Assembly: GCA_003049465.1 (NCBI GenBank)
Contig: PYSS01000002.1
Location: 682,001 to 746,000 of the forward strand
From: Magnaporthiopsis rhizophila
Lineage: Eukaryota; Ascomycota; Sordariomycetes; Magnaporthales; Magnaporthaceae
Length of the DNA stretch: 64,000 bases
Direction of reading: 5' to 3'
The notes beneath the pieces were generated by a model. The model made no database searches. It was not told the DNA's origin and saw only the letters and a list, made by a program, of their open reading frames with translations. Position numbers and translations under genes: made by a program. Each line of letters begins with the position of its first letter. Within the stretch, counting starts at the first letter, position 1. This document shows positions 47,742-59,269 of the stretch, in pieces.

Positions 47742-50700
47742 CCGGGCCAGTCAGCTTGCAAGCGCGGAGGAGGTTTAGGAGGGAACCTTGGCGTTTTGCT
47801 GCATGCGTCACACAGGGCAGGGCGTCTTGTTTCTCCAACGGTGGGGAAGGGAGGGACCCACTCCCACCTCAGCCCGATTCGTCTTTTCTCCCGGATTAAC
47901 CGCGCGCCTGATTTTGAGTTGCGGCAGGCAGATCACCACTGTGCCGCTATCAAGCGAACCGGCCCATGGAAATGGAGAGTCGATATCATGAGCTCCTACG
48001 TTTACGTTACGTGAAGCTTGAAGATTGGCGGTGACGTGGTGGTGACGAGTGTCGAGTGCCGAAAGCCGCCCGGCGCGCTTGGTTTGTTGTCCTGTCTGGT
48101 CCGCTTGGGAAATAGACGCGCAAAACGGACGAGTTGAGCGACCCAAGCAGGATCTGGCTTGGCTTGGCTTGTCCACGCGAGACTATCCATATTCAGTTAG
48201 CGACCTACCTGCCTGCACAAGCGCCGCAAAGAGCTCCGTCAAAGACGCCAGCAAGAGGTGGCCGGGCCTTCAAGTGGAATATCACAAGTCCCGCGCATCG
48301 ACGCCGCCGCCGCAGACTGCGCGCGCTTTCCGACGCATTGCAGAAACAGGTAACCAGCCAGCAAGACGTTCTCTGCCCCTAGCGGCGCCGACCGGACGGT
48401 ACAGTACCCGGGTCGATCCTGTATATGCGGTGTGTGCGCGCGTGTGTATGTGCGATATGGGCAAATCAAGAATCCCCGTCCGCCTTTTCACCCTCTCCCG
48501 ACTGCCTGTCTCTCCTTGGCTCGGCGGGACCGTTGGGGACCTTTGTGTGTGTACGTGCGGAATAGGCGAGAAGTGTGACGAGCCCCTCCATCTCTTGGAT
48601 AACAGAGGCTTGGCCTGCCGTTCGTCGCCCATGTGTCCTCCTCTTCTTCCCCTTCCCACATTGGTCGTTTTGCGACAACGCAAGCGAGAAATGCGACGCT
48701 GCCTGCATTCGGCCATTGAAAAGATGATGCATCAAGACCCAAAGGCACGGAGAGGGAGGGCAGGGCAGGGGGGTGTGTTGTGTGATGACACACACAAGGA
48801 GGCTAACTTTCCTGTTTCTCAATTCTTAGTTTTACCTTGCAGTGATCTTCCCTGGGCGACGGTCGCGAAAGTAGGCCTCGTGCAACCCACCTCGGCCCAA
48901 GTAGGCACCTCCGTTGCGGCGCCGCAGCGCCGCAGCGGCACAGCCTCGCCCTCTACATACGTAACGTCCGGCAAATTTTTGCCTGCCGCAGTCGGCCGGA
49001 TGCCCGGCCAGATATGCGACCACCTCTGTTTTTTTTTTTTTTTTTTTTTTTGTTCTTTCTCTTCTGCCTGTCCCTCGCTCTCGCTCGGTAACCTCTCGCC
49101 TTGGACTTGGTGAAGACCAAGGAGCCGGTGACCACCTCGTCGGCGATGCTGCCTGGAGCGTGTAACTCGACGACGGCCTCCGATGCCTTCGCTCGGTCTT
49201 ACCACGATGATCATCGCGCAAGGCATACAACATGTAACACGAACCACAAAAGGCAGTAGGAATATTTACGTCATTGGTGTCGACTGAAAAGAGAGACACG
49301 ATGAGGCGCAGCTAAAAGTTTCGCAAACCCAACCCAAAGGGACAAAAAAAGGCGACCGAAACAAGGGAGAATTGAGATGAGGGTGAGGAGGAGAGAGGCA
49401 CGAAAGAATGGTGGGGGATTCGGAGAACCCCGGACTTCGGACTTTCTGCTGTCAGTTGCCGCAATTTTTTTTATTTTTTTGCCCTTTTGTTTTCCCTTGC
49501 AAATTGGCGCAAAAAGGCGGGCGTTTTAAGACATGCATCCAAGCGCCGACCCGGACGGTCGGGTCGGTCCACTGGCTCCCGTTGCTCGAAGCCCTGTCTG
49601 CGACCCACTATTGTCTCCACTAGTGGTCTGAGCTGGCAAGGGCTGCGGCCCCCAATTCTCTCGGCTATTGATTTTATCGTTTTTCTTTTTTGTCTATTTA
49701 TTCACTTTCTCTCGCTCGTGCTATTCGGCTTCTTACCTCTCTCACGCTAGTGACAGCAAAGCACCCATCATGTTCGGTCCCCTCTGCCTCGACGGCACTT
49801 GTCTTTTCCTCTAAGCAGAAAGGCGGGCGACCATCCGGCAAGTGCCAAGGCTGGGAGAGCCGTGCTGTCCTCCATCCCCCGCTTTTGCTGCAATGCTTTC
49901 GTTCGGCAACCCCTGTCCGTCCCCCTACCTGCTCCTCCCACTTTGCTCCCTTTACCTGCATCCTCGGTCTTTCGCGTCATAAGTGGTGGTAGTGGTGGTA
50001 CATGTACTACTCCAAAGTGCTAGTCCTTGCCAATGGTAACACACCATCCTTCCTTTGTCTGCTTGCCTGCGGCTTTTGTTTTAGCCCCTTCTCATCCACC
50101 TCGTCGGGTAGACCAAAGATGATCAGAAGACGCAGCCAAGGTCGTGATGGTAGTGTCTATTACTAGCCTACCGGCCAGAGCTACTGTGCCCTAGCCTGCC
50201 TGCCTCCCTGCCGTCCCGTTTCGTCCCCATTCCCGATAAACTCTAAGCAACCAAGTAAACATGCCCCCCTCCCTGACAGACTCGCTAAAGAGAGCGTCTT
50301 GTAACAAGATCCTCGCGCTAGTCTATGAATAATAGCACGCCAAGCCTGCCTGCCTAGCCTCGGTAGGTATGCGGTATGTGTTATGTGGCAATAGGGTGCT
50401 CGTCTAACAGCCGGTTGCGCTGTCCGTAGAACCCATCTTTGCTGCTACAGCGTACGCCTTGCAGCAGCAGCCGCAGCAGCAGCTACACCGTCTTTATCCA
50501 GTTATACAGCACACCCTGTCTTGCCAAGCTAGCGTCTTGGTTCGAATCCGAGTCATCGAATTACAGCACGCAGAGCAATGACCGCCCGTTCGCCCCGTGG
50601 GCCTGTTCTGCTTTGCTACGTATAGTGTAGTGCATTACCCCCTAGCACTTTTATCCGCTCGCTGGCCCATCGGCCGCGCCGCAATACCACACCACACGAG

Positions 50701-53700
50701 GGGCGCCCCTTTTGGACCTAGCGTACCCGACACTCTGGATGAAGCGCCGGCGTGCGTCCGAGGAGTGGGCGTGCGGCCGCGACGGTCGGCCCATTCTTTT
50801 TCCCTCCCAACAGAAGCACGCCTGGGGCTGGGTTGGGCTGGGCTGAGGAGGGGCGGCCGCAGAATGGGCCGGACAGAGGGCCCCGTTGCAGAAACGAGTC
50901 CTGACACCTCTGTAATCTTTGATTCGGGGTGCTGGGTGCCAGCTCGTCGGGTCCCAGGCGGCAGCAAAACATGTGAGTCTGCCCTCTGGTGCGCCCTGTT
51001 TACAAGCCTCAGTGGCCTGGAGGGGAAACAGGTTTGCGACTCGTCTGCAGTCAGATTTGCCCAGACATGGATGATCCCCAACCCGGCTGTTCCTCACGCA
51101 TCCACGGGCACAATCTCCCATCTCCATCATCTGTCATGCAAACGGGCACACTATTGCTTTTTTGCCCCTCCCTTATTCGGGTAGGTATTCCGTATTATCT
51201 GTATTCTGGGGCTGCTGCCAACCCTGGCGGACCGTTGGGTCATCACCACAGAACAGACGGGTGACCACACCGGCGAGAAACAGGCGCCGGCGGCTATGTG
51301 CACTCGATCCTCAAGCTAGCGAAAACCACGAGCACACACAATAGGCGCGCTTGGAACGTGATCCCTCTCTTCCGCCTCACTTTTGGCCAAGGCGCGCCAA
51401 CAGAGGGTGCCCCGCGGCTGTTTCTCGCCATCTCTATGGCTAGAGAGACGCGCGGAGCCGAGATCAGGCCTGTCTGTCTTTGGAGCACCAACCAACGTGC
51501 TGTTGCGTGCAGAGAGACAAGCGCCGCACGCCCACACCCCGCCCATGGCGATGGGTCCCCATTCCTGCGTCTCTGATCTTACTGTATTGGCGGTGGCCCT
51601 GTTAGCTTCCGTCTGTAGCCTTGTAGCCGAACGCCCCTTTTTCTGGGCGTGCCGGTAGTGTGTGTGTGATTACGATGCCCCTAATCTTTTTACGGGACGG
51701 GGAGATCGAAGAAAAAAAAGCAAAAAACGGCGCGATGTGGCCGTCACGTCACGCCCACCCGTGTCTAGCAGGCAGATGCCCATCCCTCCTCCACGCCGAC
51801 TGACGCAGACGGAGGGCAAGGAGGGCTTGTGCGGCGAAAGGACATTATTCGTCATGCGCCCGGATCGATATGAGCTTTTTTTTCGTCACATATCCAATGT
51901 ATCCATCCCCACACGCCTTCATCTCTCTTTCGTACCAGCCCCAGAGCGTCCGAGGCACTGCGGGCTCCGTCGGTCCAAATATTACCACGCAACAATGTTT
52001 AGCACCCGGTCCCGGGCCTCTGTGGGTTCTCCAGGCCCTGTCCTTGAAGTTTGACCAGGTCGTCCTCCCCACCTTCCCCGTCTCCAGGACTCTTTATCTT
52101 GAGAGTTCTCCACAGCCAGCCATCACCCCGTCGTGGCCCGTGACCCAACATCACTCTCGCCAAGCCCCTAAGCCCGGAGTGTCGACGTGACGAAACAGAT
52201 CGCATTGCCGCAACAAACAAAGAAAAAGATGGGTTCGGTGACGAATCGATGTTTTCCCAGCAAGAACCTGGTAGTGGGGAAGAAGAAAGGGGAGGGCATC
52301 GACTGGTGCCAACGAGGGAAGCTAAGCGGTTTTCGAGCACCGAGACCGAAAAAGTGATAGATGCGATGATTTCCCGCTTCATTTCGGGAATTAACGTTGG
52401 GGTGAAAAGAGATCGCTCTCGGAGGCACAACGGCAAAAGCGTCAGTCGTTCTTGCTTCTGCATCGCGCACTAGTGAGACAGACGCAAGGGAGGCGTTGGT
52501 TGGGCAGACCAGGACCAGTTCAGCGCCTTCCACCCTGGCCCTTCATTCTGTTTGGCTGCCTTCCCCTTGCCCGGCCTGTCACTTGTTACGCTGCTTTTCA
52601 TTCCTCTCTTCCGAGCATCGTTTTCCTGCGCTGCTGCAGAGTCCTTGACATCCGTGCCCACCATGTTCTTCGGCAAGGGCTCTTGTCGGGAGGACAGCAG
52701 CACACCCGATTGGTGAGCAGGGCTTTTCCAAATTTTACGGGCTGGCAAGTCTGCGCCGATCAAGCTCGGGAACACTGGCATTTCCCCCCTTCCTCTTTTT
52801 TTGGTCGCGACAAAGCCGAAGAGACGAACGACGACAAGGCGCCCTCTGAGATCTTGAAACGATCAAGTCTGTCTCACATGACCGCGATCCTCGGCGCGGA
52901 GGAGAACGATCCACGCGGTCCACATGCCTTTGCACACTCACTCCGTCCCCGCCTGGTCTTTTCCCCCCTGGCCCAGGAGGCAGACCTCTTCGACGGCCGT
53001 GTGTGTGCCATCATCGCTGGCATCTGGCGACCTTGCGAACTGTGTAAACTGCGACTTCGTCTAGGTTCCTCTCAGCCAGACCTAGGGTGCGTGTGTATGG
53101 AGGTACCTACCTGCCTCTGCCTAGAGTTACCAACTTGCGCTGCTGCCAGATCCGTAGCACCGCGCCGACAAGGATTTTTCCCTAGAGCACAGATGAGCGC
53201 GGAAAGTCGGCTGAGCAAGAGGTTGCAACAGCAGATCGCAGGGGATGGGGCAATGGACGAAAACGGCCTTGATTTCGAATCATTCCCAGTCCAGTCGCTT
53301 GAACGATGCAAGCAGCCTCTCTCGTGCACGCACAAGCGAGGGAGGCAGTCATAGCCGCCGGCCAATTATCACGCGCAAACAGGCAGCCAGCGCGGGTTTT
53401 CCCAGCGCCAAGTCCAAGAAAAGCTAGCCGGCGGCTGGTGGCTGGTCTGGCTCGTTCTTTGTGGACTCACTCCATGACGGTCAAGTCACAAGTACCAGCC
53501 AGCATCTACAGGGGACAAGCAAGCAAAGGCAAGTAACCGTCGTAACCCGTCCAGAAGGGTTCGCGGGACGTGTCATCATCTACGTGCGTGTGTACCGTAC
53601 CTCTACCGTGCAGTGAGGTCCCTGACTGGTCTTCCAAGGCCGGGGCATCTCCCAATCAGGCTGTGCGTTTTCCCCCTTTTTCTCTCTCCATCCTTCCCAT

Positions 53701-53827
53701 CCTGTCGTCGGCACACCGTTTTCGTGCCCATCGCAACGGTTTTCGTGTCTACCTACCTACCTACTTGCTCAGGTACCTACCTACCTATGTACATAGAGTT
53801 CTCACCCATCCGCCCACCTGCCCGCCC

Positions 53828-53831
<4 letters not shown>

Positions 53832-53876
<45 letters not shown>
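53832..53876. repeat. (CA)n microsatellite
   Basis: About 22 uninterrupted CA units. It sits just after a cluster of TACC repeats (near 53745-53795). No gene spans it. Confidence 0.95.
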
Positions 53877-53878
<2 letters not shown>

Positions 53879-56800
53879 CACTCACTCACGCACGCTCCCA
53901 CACAGCCACCTCGCCCTGTTCCCGACGAGCCGGTGATTTTCCCTGGCCTCTCATTGCCTCCCTCTCTCATAGGCACCACCCCCGTGCCCAGCACATCCCG
54001 GTATTTGCTGGAGACAATAATCCCTGATCACTTGCGTTCCCCTCCCTCATCTCCGTCTCATGCACCCTGCCAACGGAAACGGTAGGTGCAAAAAAATATT
54101 AATGAAAAGAGCAAGGAGGTTGTGGCCCAGGCCCGCCCACCTACGTGTCAAATTTTGCCGCTCGCCTGCCGTTTCATTTTTTCCCCAGAGCCATTCCTAC
54201 CCTCCTTTCCTCCCTCTCCTTCTCCTCTTCGTTTATCTCGAGTCGGTAGCGGTGTGTCGGCCATTCACACACATACACCCACCCACCATTTACCTGCAAG
54301 GTGAGATATGGTAGTCGGTCATCGGCATGTCATCGGGGAGCATGCTGTAAGGGATCCGATTGTCTATCTACTTAGCTAGCTTTGGTACCTTGCTCGAGCG
54401 TGTGTCGGGTCCGCCTTCCCTGTTTTTGCGCTAGTTTTACCCTCCCTTGCGTCGTGCATGTCGCGTAGGGCTAAGCCATTGCTGCCTCTCTACGGGCGCA
54501 CCCTCCACTTGCCATGGTGGTGGTGGTGGCGTGTACTGTACTCTCCCCTCCTCGCCTGTGTGTCGTCGAATCAGGCGCGAGTTTCTATTTCTTTCAACGG
54601 CGCGATAGTTCCGAACTTGTAGCAGTTTGGTCTGGGTGGATGTGCGTGTGTGGAGGAGGCGCTGCCCTTCTTTGAGAGCCCAGACCGAAACCTTGCTCGC
54701 CCCTGCGCCTCTCCCGACGGCACCCAGGGTTTTCCAGTTTCCATAGCCGGGTCACCGACCACACCTACAAGGCCCACGTTGCAAATTTCGCCATCGGGAG
54801 GGATTCCGTTTCCTAAGCCACTGCGCCATGCACTCAACAGTGTTCTTCCGCTGCCTGATCCCGCGAAAGCAACCAGAAGTGGAATAGTGAACTACTGCAG
54901 ACGGGTCAAGGTGTTGATCATGGGGAACAAGGAGGACTTGAGCTAGCAGCCCTGGTTGAGAACCGTGTTCCCTCCGCTCTTCGTCTGCCAGAAGTACGGT
55001 GGAGACGCAAGCCCGTCGGCCGAGGCGAGGGGAAACGGTCGAAACTGGGCGCCAGCACAAAGCCCGTGCCTGACTTGGGCGGAAATGAGATGATGATTTC
55101 CTTTTTGGACAGTGGGAAATGGGGCGAGCCCCAGAGCCAACACAGCTCGTCCTTTATTCGCCCAGGAAGAGTCAAGCAAGCGTGGCCACAAAAAAAAGGT
55201 CGCACACCTCTGAAAGCGTCTACATATCGTCGGGGATCAGGGGGGACTGCCGGCGAGCGGGCGGGCGGCTGCGGCACGACACTAGAAAGTGGTGCGTGCT
55301 GCCAACTGGCGCCACACAAAAAAAACAAGCAAGACGAGGCCAGAACCGGTGTGTGCACTGGCCCCTAGGAAGAGCCAACCGCAGTCGAGATCACACGCCC
55401 GTTACCGCAGTTTCATGGGGAGGTGTGGGGAGGGAGGGAGGAGAGACGGAGTGGTGTGCCAAACAAGCGCCATCTGATGCCTGTCTAGTCTCTTGGGAGG
55501 GAGGAAACACGCTCTGGTTGGACGAGCCGGAGGCAACAGACGCCGTGCGGAAACCACCACAACCACCACACCGCTCGGATTAGCCGCTGCTGCGACGATA
55601 GACGCGAAGGCGGGCGGGCCGGCGGCATTGTTTGCGGCAGGCAAAAAACCATCCTCGTGATCGGGAGGATCCCGGCGACGCCTAACTAGTGCACCTGCAC
55701 ACGAGCAGGTCTGGCGCCAACAGAGGGCCGTCGGGTACGGTACACTCTGCGGTGACGATGGTGAGAATTTGTGTCCACTCCCGGGTGGGTTGTTGTTCAC
55801 AGACAAGTATTGACGGCAAGGATGGATGGCCGTCATTCAGAATGCCCCTGCTTGCTATGGAGAGAGGGCCATGATAGGCAGACTCGGTCTCAGGCATCAA
55901 TGCCAGGCGACGGATGATCAGGTCCACCCAGAGCTGGGACATGGTCGAGGCGGGACTGGCCTGGTCTGCCGTGTGTTTACAATGTTGGCCTTTGGTCGAT
56001 GAACGAGATCTAGAACATATTTTGATGAGGTGATTTCCCGTTGTCAGGCAGCCGTGCGGCGTAGCCAAGACGGCGGCGACGAAACGACTGGCCCTCAGGG
56101 GCTCGAGGTTCGCTCACCCTTGATTCACCACTCGAAACGCGTGACAGAAAAAGTGTACAAAGGAAAAAAAAAGTGTGATAATTAACCCCGCAGCTGCGCC
56201 GAGCCATCACGGTCTGTTCTCGATGGGTGCACGCAGGGGTTGCAGAAGCCTAGTGTGGCGTGTCGATGAGGTGCGGCAGGAGCTGAGCCTTGTGCGGCCG
56301 TTTGGGAGACCTGCATGGATACGGCTAACCTATACCTACCGTCTGTATACACGCCCCACCCTAACCCTTTGGGAGCTCCGAGGGCCGTCTTGGCCCGCCT
56401 GGTTCCGGACAGGATCGGACCGGGAGGCCGTTGGGGCATGGCACGGGGCCAGCACAAGATCCCCGCGTCCAGGGCGCCCGCAAGGCCGAATCTCCAGCCG
56501 GGTCGGGTGGTCGAGTTAGGCAGCCACCAAGAGGAGAGTAGGAGCACGAGCCTCGTACGAACCCACTAAGTATCGCCAGGCTGAAGCCGGCCGGCTGGCT
56601 GTTCGCGTCATGTGCTATCTACTAATCAACCTCACCGTTCCGAAACCCGTCGTCCTGAGCCTCGGCGCCGAGATGGCTGATGGACGCAGCTCGCGGCGTC
56701 CAAAATGGAAGCTGAGTGAGGGAGCTGGCGGACCACCGAGAGATGGATGCGTGCCATTAGAGTGCTGCCGTAAGCAATCGGTCTCGATATCCCCACGCTT

Positions 56801-58943
56801 TGTGCCGGCAGATTATGGCTCGTGGTGGTGTCGTTGATGTGACAAGGGAGAAAGTATGGGGGCTGATTAGGGCTCAAATTCACGGTGCAAGAGATCAATA
56901 AGGGTGATTCTTTAATTGATTGCCCGCCAAACAGCTGCCAAACTCCAGGCATCGTAGCACATTCAAGGCTAAAAATAATCGAAATGCCTTCTAGAATTGA
57001 ATGGAGACATCCATCTCCCATTTTTTGAGATGTTCGAACCAGCGATCCGTCTCTTGTAGCCGGATTGTACCGAATACATCACGGACGCCCGCGCCCGCAC
57101 AATGTGACGAATCCGTGCTTTTCTGCCCCTCTCCTGCCACTACCCTCCAATCTCCAAGCCCCTTCACTCTTGTGATAAACGGTGCAGCGGCACTCCTCGG
57201 TCTGTGAACTAATTAAACTAGGCACTGAACCTATGCTCGATTACAGGCACGCACTTTTCGACATCCAACCCTCAAATCAAATATCGGGCGGAAAACCAGC
57301 ATCACGGAGATGCCGCCCGGCCAATAAGGCTGGTACCACAACCCAAAACACCCGCCGCACTCGGGCTTGCCGTGCAGCGACCCTCCACACCCTATTCGAG
57401 CGCGTGGGATATGACGCAACAAATAAATGACTGTGCCGGCTCTCGACAGGAAACCTACCCAGGTACCTTTTAAACACCATACTATACCGTATGGGAGTGA
57501 CAGTGGAAATCCGGGACCGATTTACCGTCCAACATCGACGGGCTCTCCCGACACAGCGCTGCCAAGTGCAAAGCCGGCCCTCGCAGCGAGTGCCTCGATT
57601 CGCTGAGAGTGCTGTTCTCACGCCTGTGGATGGATGATGGTCGTAACCCGCACACTGACTCGTCCTCGGAAGGAGCCATCGTGTGACACACCATCGACTT
57701 TTGCCCTTTAGGTCCGGCGAGGGGATGGAGTGTTTACTTGTCGAGCTTTCCAAGGCATGAACGAGGGGGAAAACAAAAGGACAAAAAAAAGAAGCTATCA
57801 TCCAAAAGCGTTGTGGCACACCAGAAACAAAGTCCTGTCCGGACCAAGGCAGTCGTCTATATACCTCTAGGTGTCTTCATACGGCCACGATATCAAAGCG
57901 GAAGCATAGAGCTCCACAGAAACAGAAAGAAATGGCGCAATGGCACTGCAAACCAGTCCGTCCCAACCATGAGATACTGCCTGCCATCTGCCGTCTCTCC
58001 TTCTTTGCCGCAATACCACCACCCACCCTCGCACGTGCAATCCTCATCTATGTGATCAAAAAAAAAAAAAAAAAAGAAAGAAGAAAAAGGCACGGGACCC
58101 CCGCTCTTGACCCTTCCCAATCTCCGCGGTTAGGCTACCGAGGGAGGGCAGGCGGCGTGCGGAGAGGTGTGAGGTCACCTCGACCTCCACCACCACCACA
58201 CCTCCATCCAGAAATAGAATATGAAAAAAAAAAAAAAAAAAAAGCCGTACTGTAGAAACCAACAGCGCCAAAAGTTCGGGAATCCCACCCAAAACCGGGA
58301 AACCCCGGCCCACCGCCGCGTCGACGCCGCTCGATATACAAAATGGTAGCATTTTGATCATGTCGTCCAGCGGCACGTACCGTGGCGTGGGCGATGGAGG
58401 GGGTGAAAGATGGTTGCGGCCTCCCCCATCACAGAAAAATCGCGCCGCGTCGCTGGCCAACAAATGCACGCGGTCCTTGGGAGAACTGGCGAAATGAAAT
58501 GTTTTTTATTGGCGAAACCCCGGGGTTGGGACGCACGTAACGTCACAGAACCAGCGCCTCCCAAGGAACCGGGTGGACAGAAAGGGGTGCCGTATGGCAG
58601 CGGCACATTATACCTGTCAAATTGCTTTATTGCCACATGCCTATGCTGGATATCTGTTACCAAACAAAGATCCCCGCCTTCGCCGCCATGACCTGAAATC
58701 GCTGTCGACAACATTGACGGCGTTGGGGCCAGCCGCAAAACTGCGGGCTGGCGAAAAGAAAATGATATATAATGTGGAGATAATTAGGCAAGGGGGAGGG
58801 GTATTTCATTCATTTTGGCAAGCACACATACTCAAAACGAGCTATTTTTGGGTTTTTTTTGCCGTCGCCTCTCGTTAGGTCGTTGGAGCCGGTTGGGAAA
58901 CCTGTTACAAGTTGTTCGGTGTTGATGCTGTTGGTGCTGCTCT

Positions 58944-59269
58944 CGAGTGCTGGAAGACCGGGAGAGTAGCTACCGTCGAGTGTGCCAGAGTATAAATCAC
59001 GATCCAACCGGTCGGGCTCCTAATCTTCGAGCACCTGGCTGGAGCCACTGTCGAATGCTGAAATACTGGGAGGAGAGCTACCGTCGATTTGTGTCGGAGG
59101 ATAGGTCCGGATCAAGCCAAGCCGGCTCCTAGCCTTCAAGCGGTGCCGCCACCGAATGCTGGAGGATTGGAGTAGGGGCCGCCGAATGCTGGATGATTGG
59201 AAGAGAGGCCGCCGTCAAGTGTGCCGAGCAGGTTAAAACCCAACAAATACGGCTCCTAACCTTCAAGCG
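58944..59269. repeat. Degenerate ~100-bp tandem repeats overlapping a gene's 3' end
   Basis: Three diverged copies begin near 58944, 59052 and 59153 (CGA[A/G]TGCTGGA). Each runs through a GCC[G/A]TCGA...TGTG block to GGCTCCTAA[C/T]CTTC[A/G]AGC. The third copy has an extra internal duplication of its first 30 bp (at 59183) and ends inside the last codons of the Zn(II)2Cys6 gene, including its stop codon. Confidence 0.78.

Larger units (their letters stand above)
42690..59255. other. 16.5-kb gene-free tract
   Basis: This is the largest stretch without a supported gene. Base composition is ordinary, not AT-rich. Long open frames (for example + 48049-49113 and + 52452-53354) lack coding-like sequence. 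A short minus-strand segment at 49105-49185 has coding-like codon use but no gene model. Homopolymers include T at 46300-46335 (36), A at 46478-46499, T at 49029-49051, A at 58058-58075 and A at 58224-58243. G-run blocks occur at 50823-50842. A hairpin, two simple repeats and the assembly gap are listed separately. It borders the 5' side of the polyglutamine regulator gene, so long promoter or leader sequence is plausible. Confidence 0.5.

Noticed and set aside
47521..47899. Poly-Pro/poly-Gly frames across the gap
   Set aside because: They read through a poly(C) run and Ns and are artefacts.
48049..49113. 354-codon open frame on the + strand
   Set aside because: Low-complexity, Cys/Arg/Pro-rich with a poly-Phe run from a T tract; no domain and no coding-like codon use.
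50440..50560. tRNA-like T-arm (GGTTCGAATCC) near 50530
   Set aside because: The T-stem pairs, but no acceptor stem partner, A-box or anticodon arm exists upstream, so it is not a tRNA.
52452..53354. 300-codon open frame on the + strand
   Set aside because: No recognisable motif, mixed codon bias, no splice or start context; likely chance in G+C-rich DNA.
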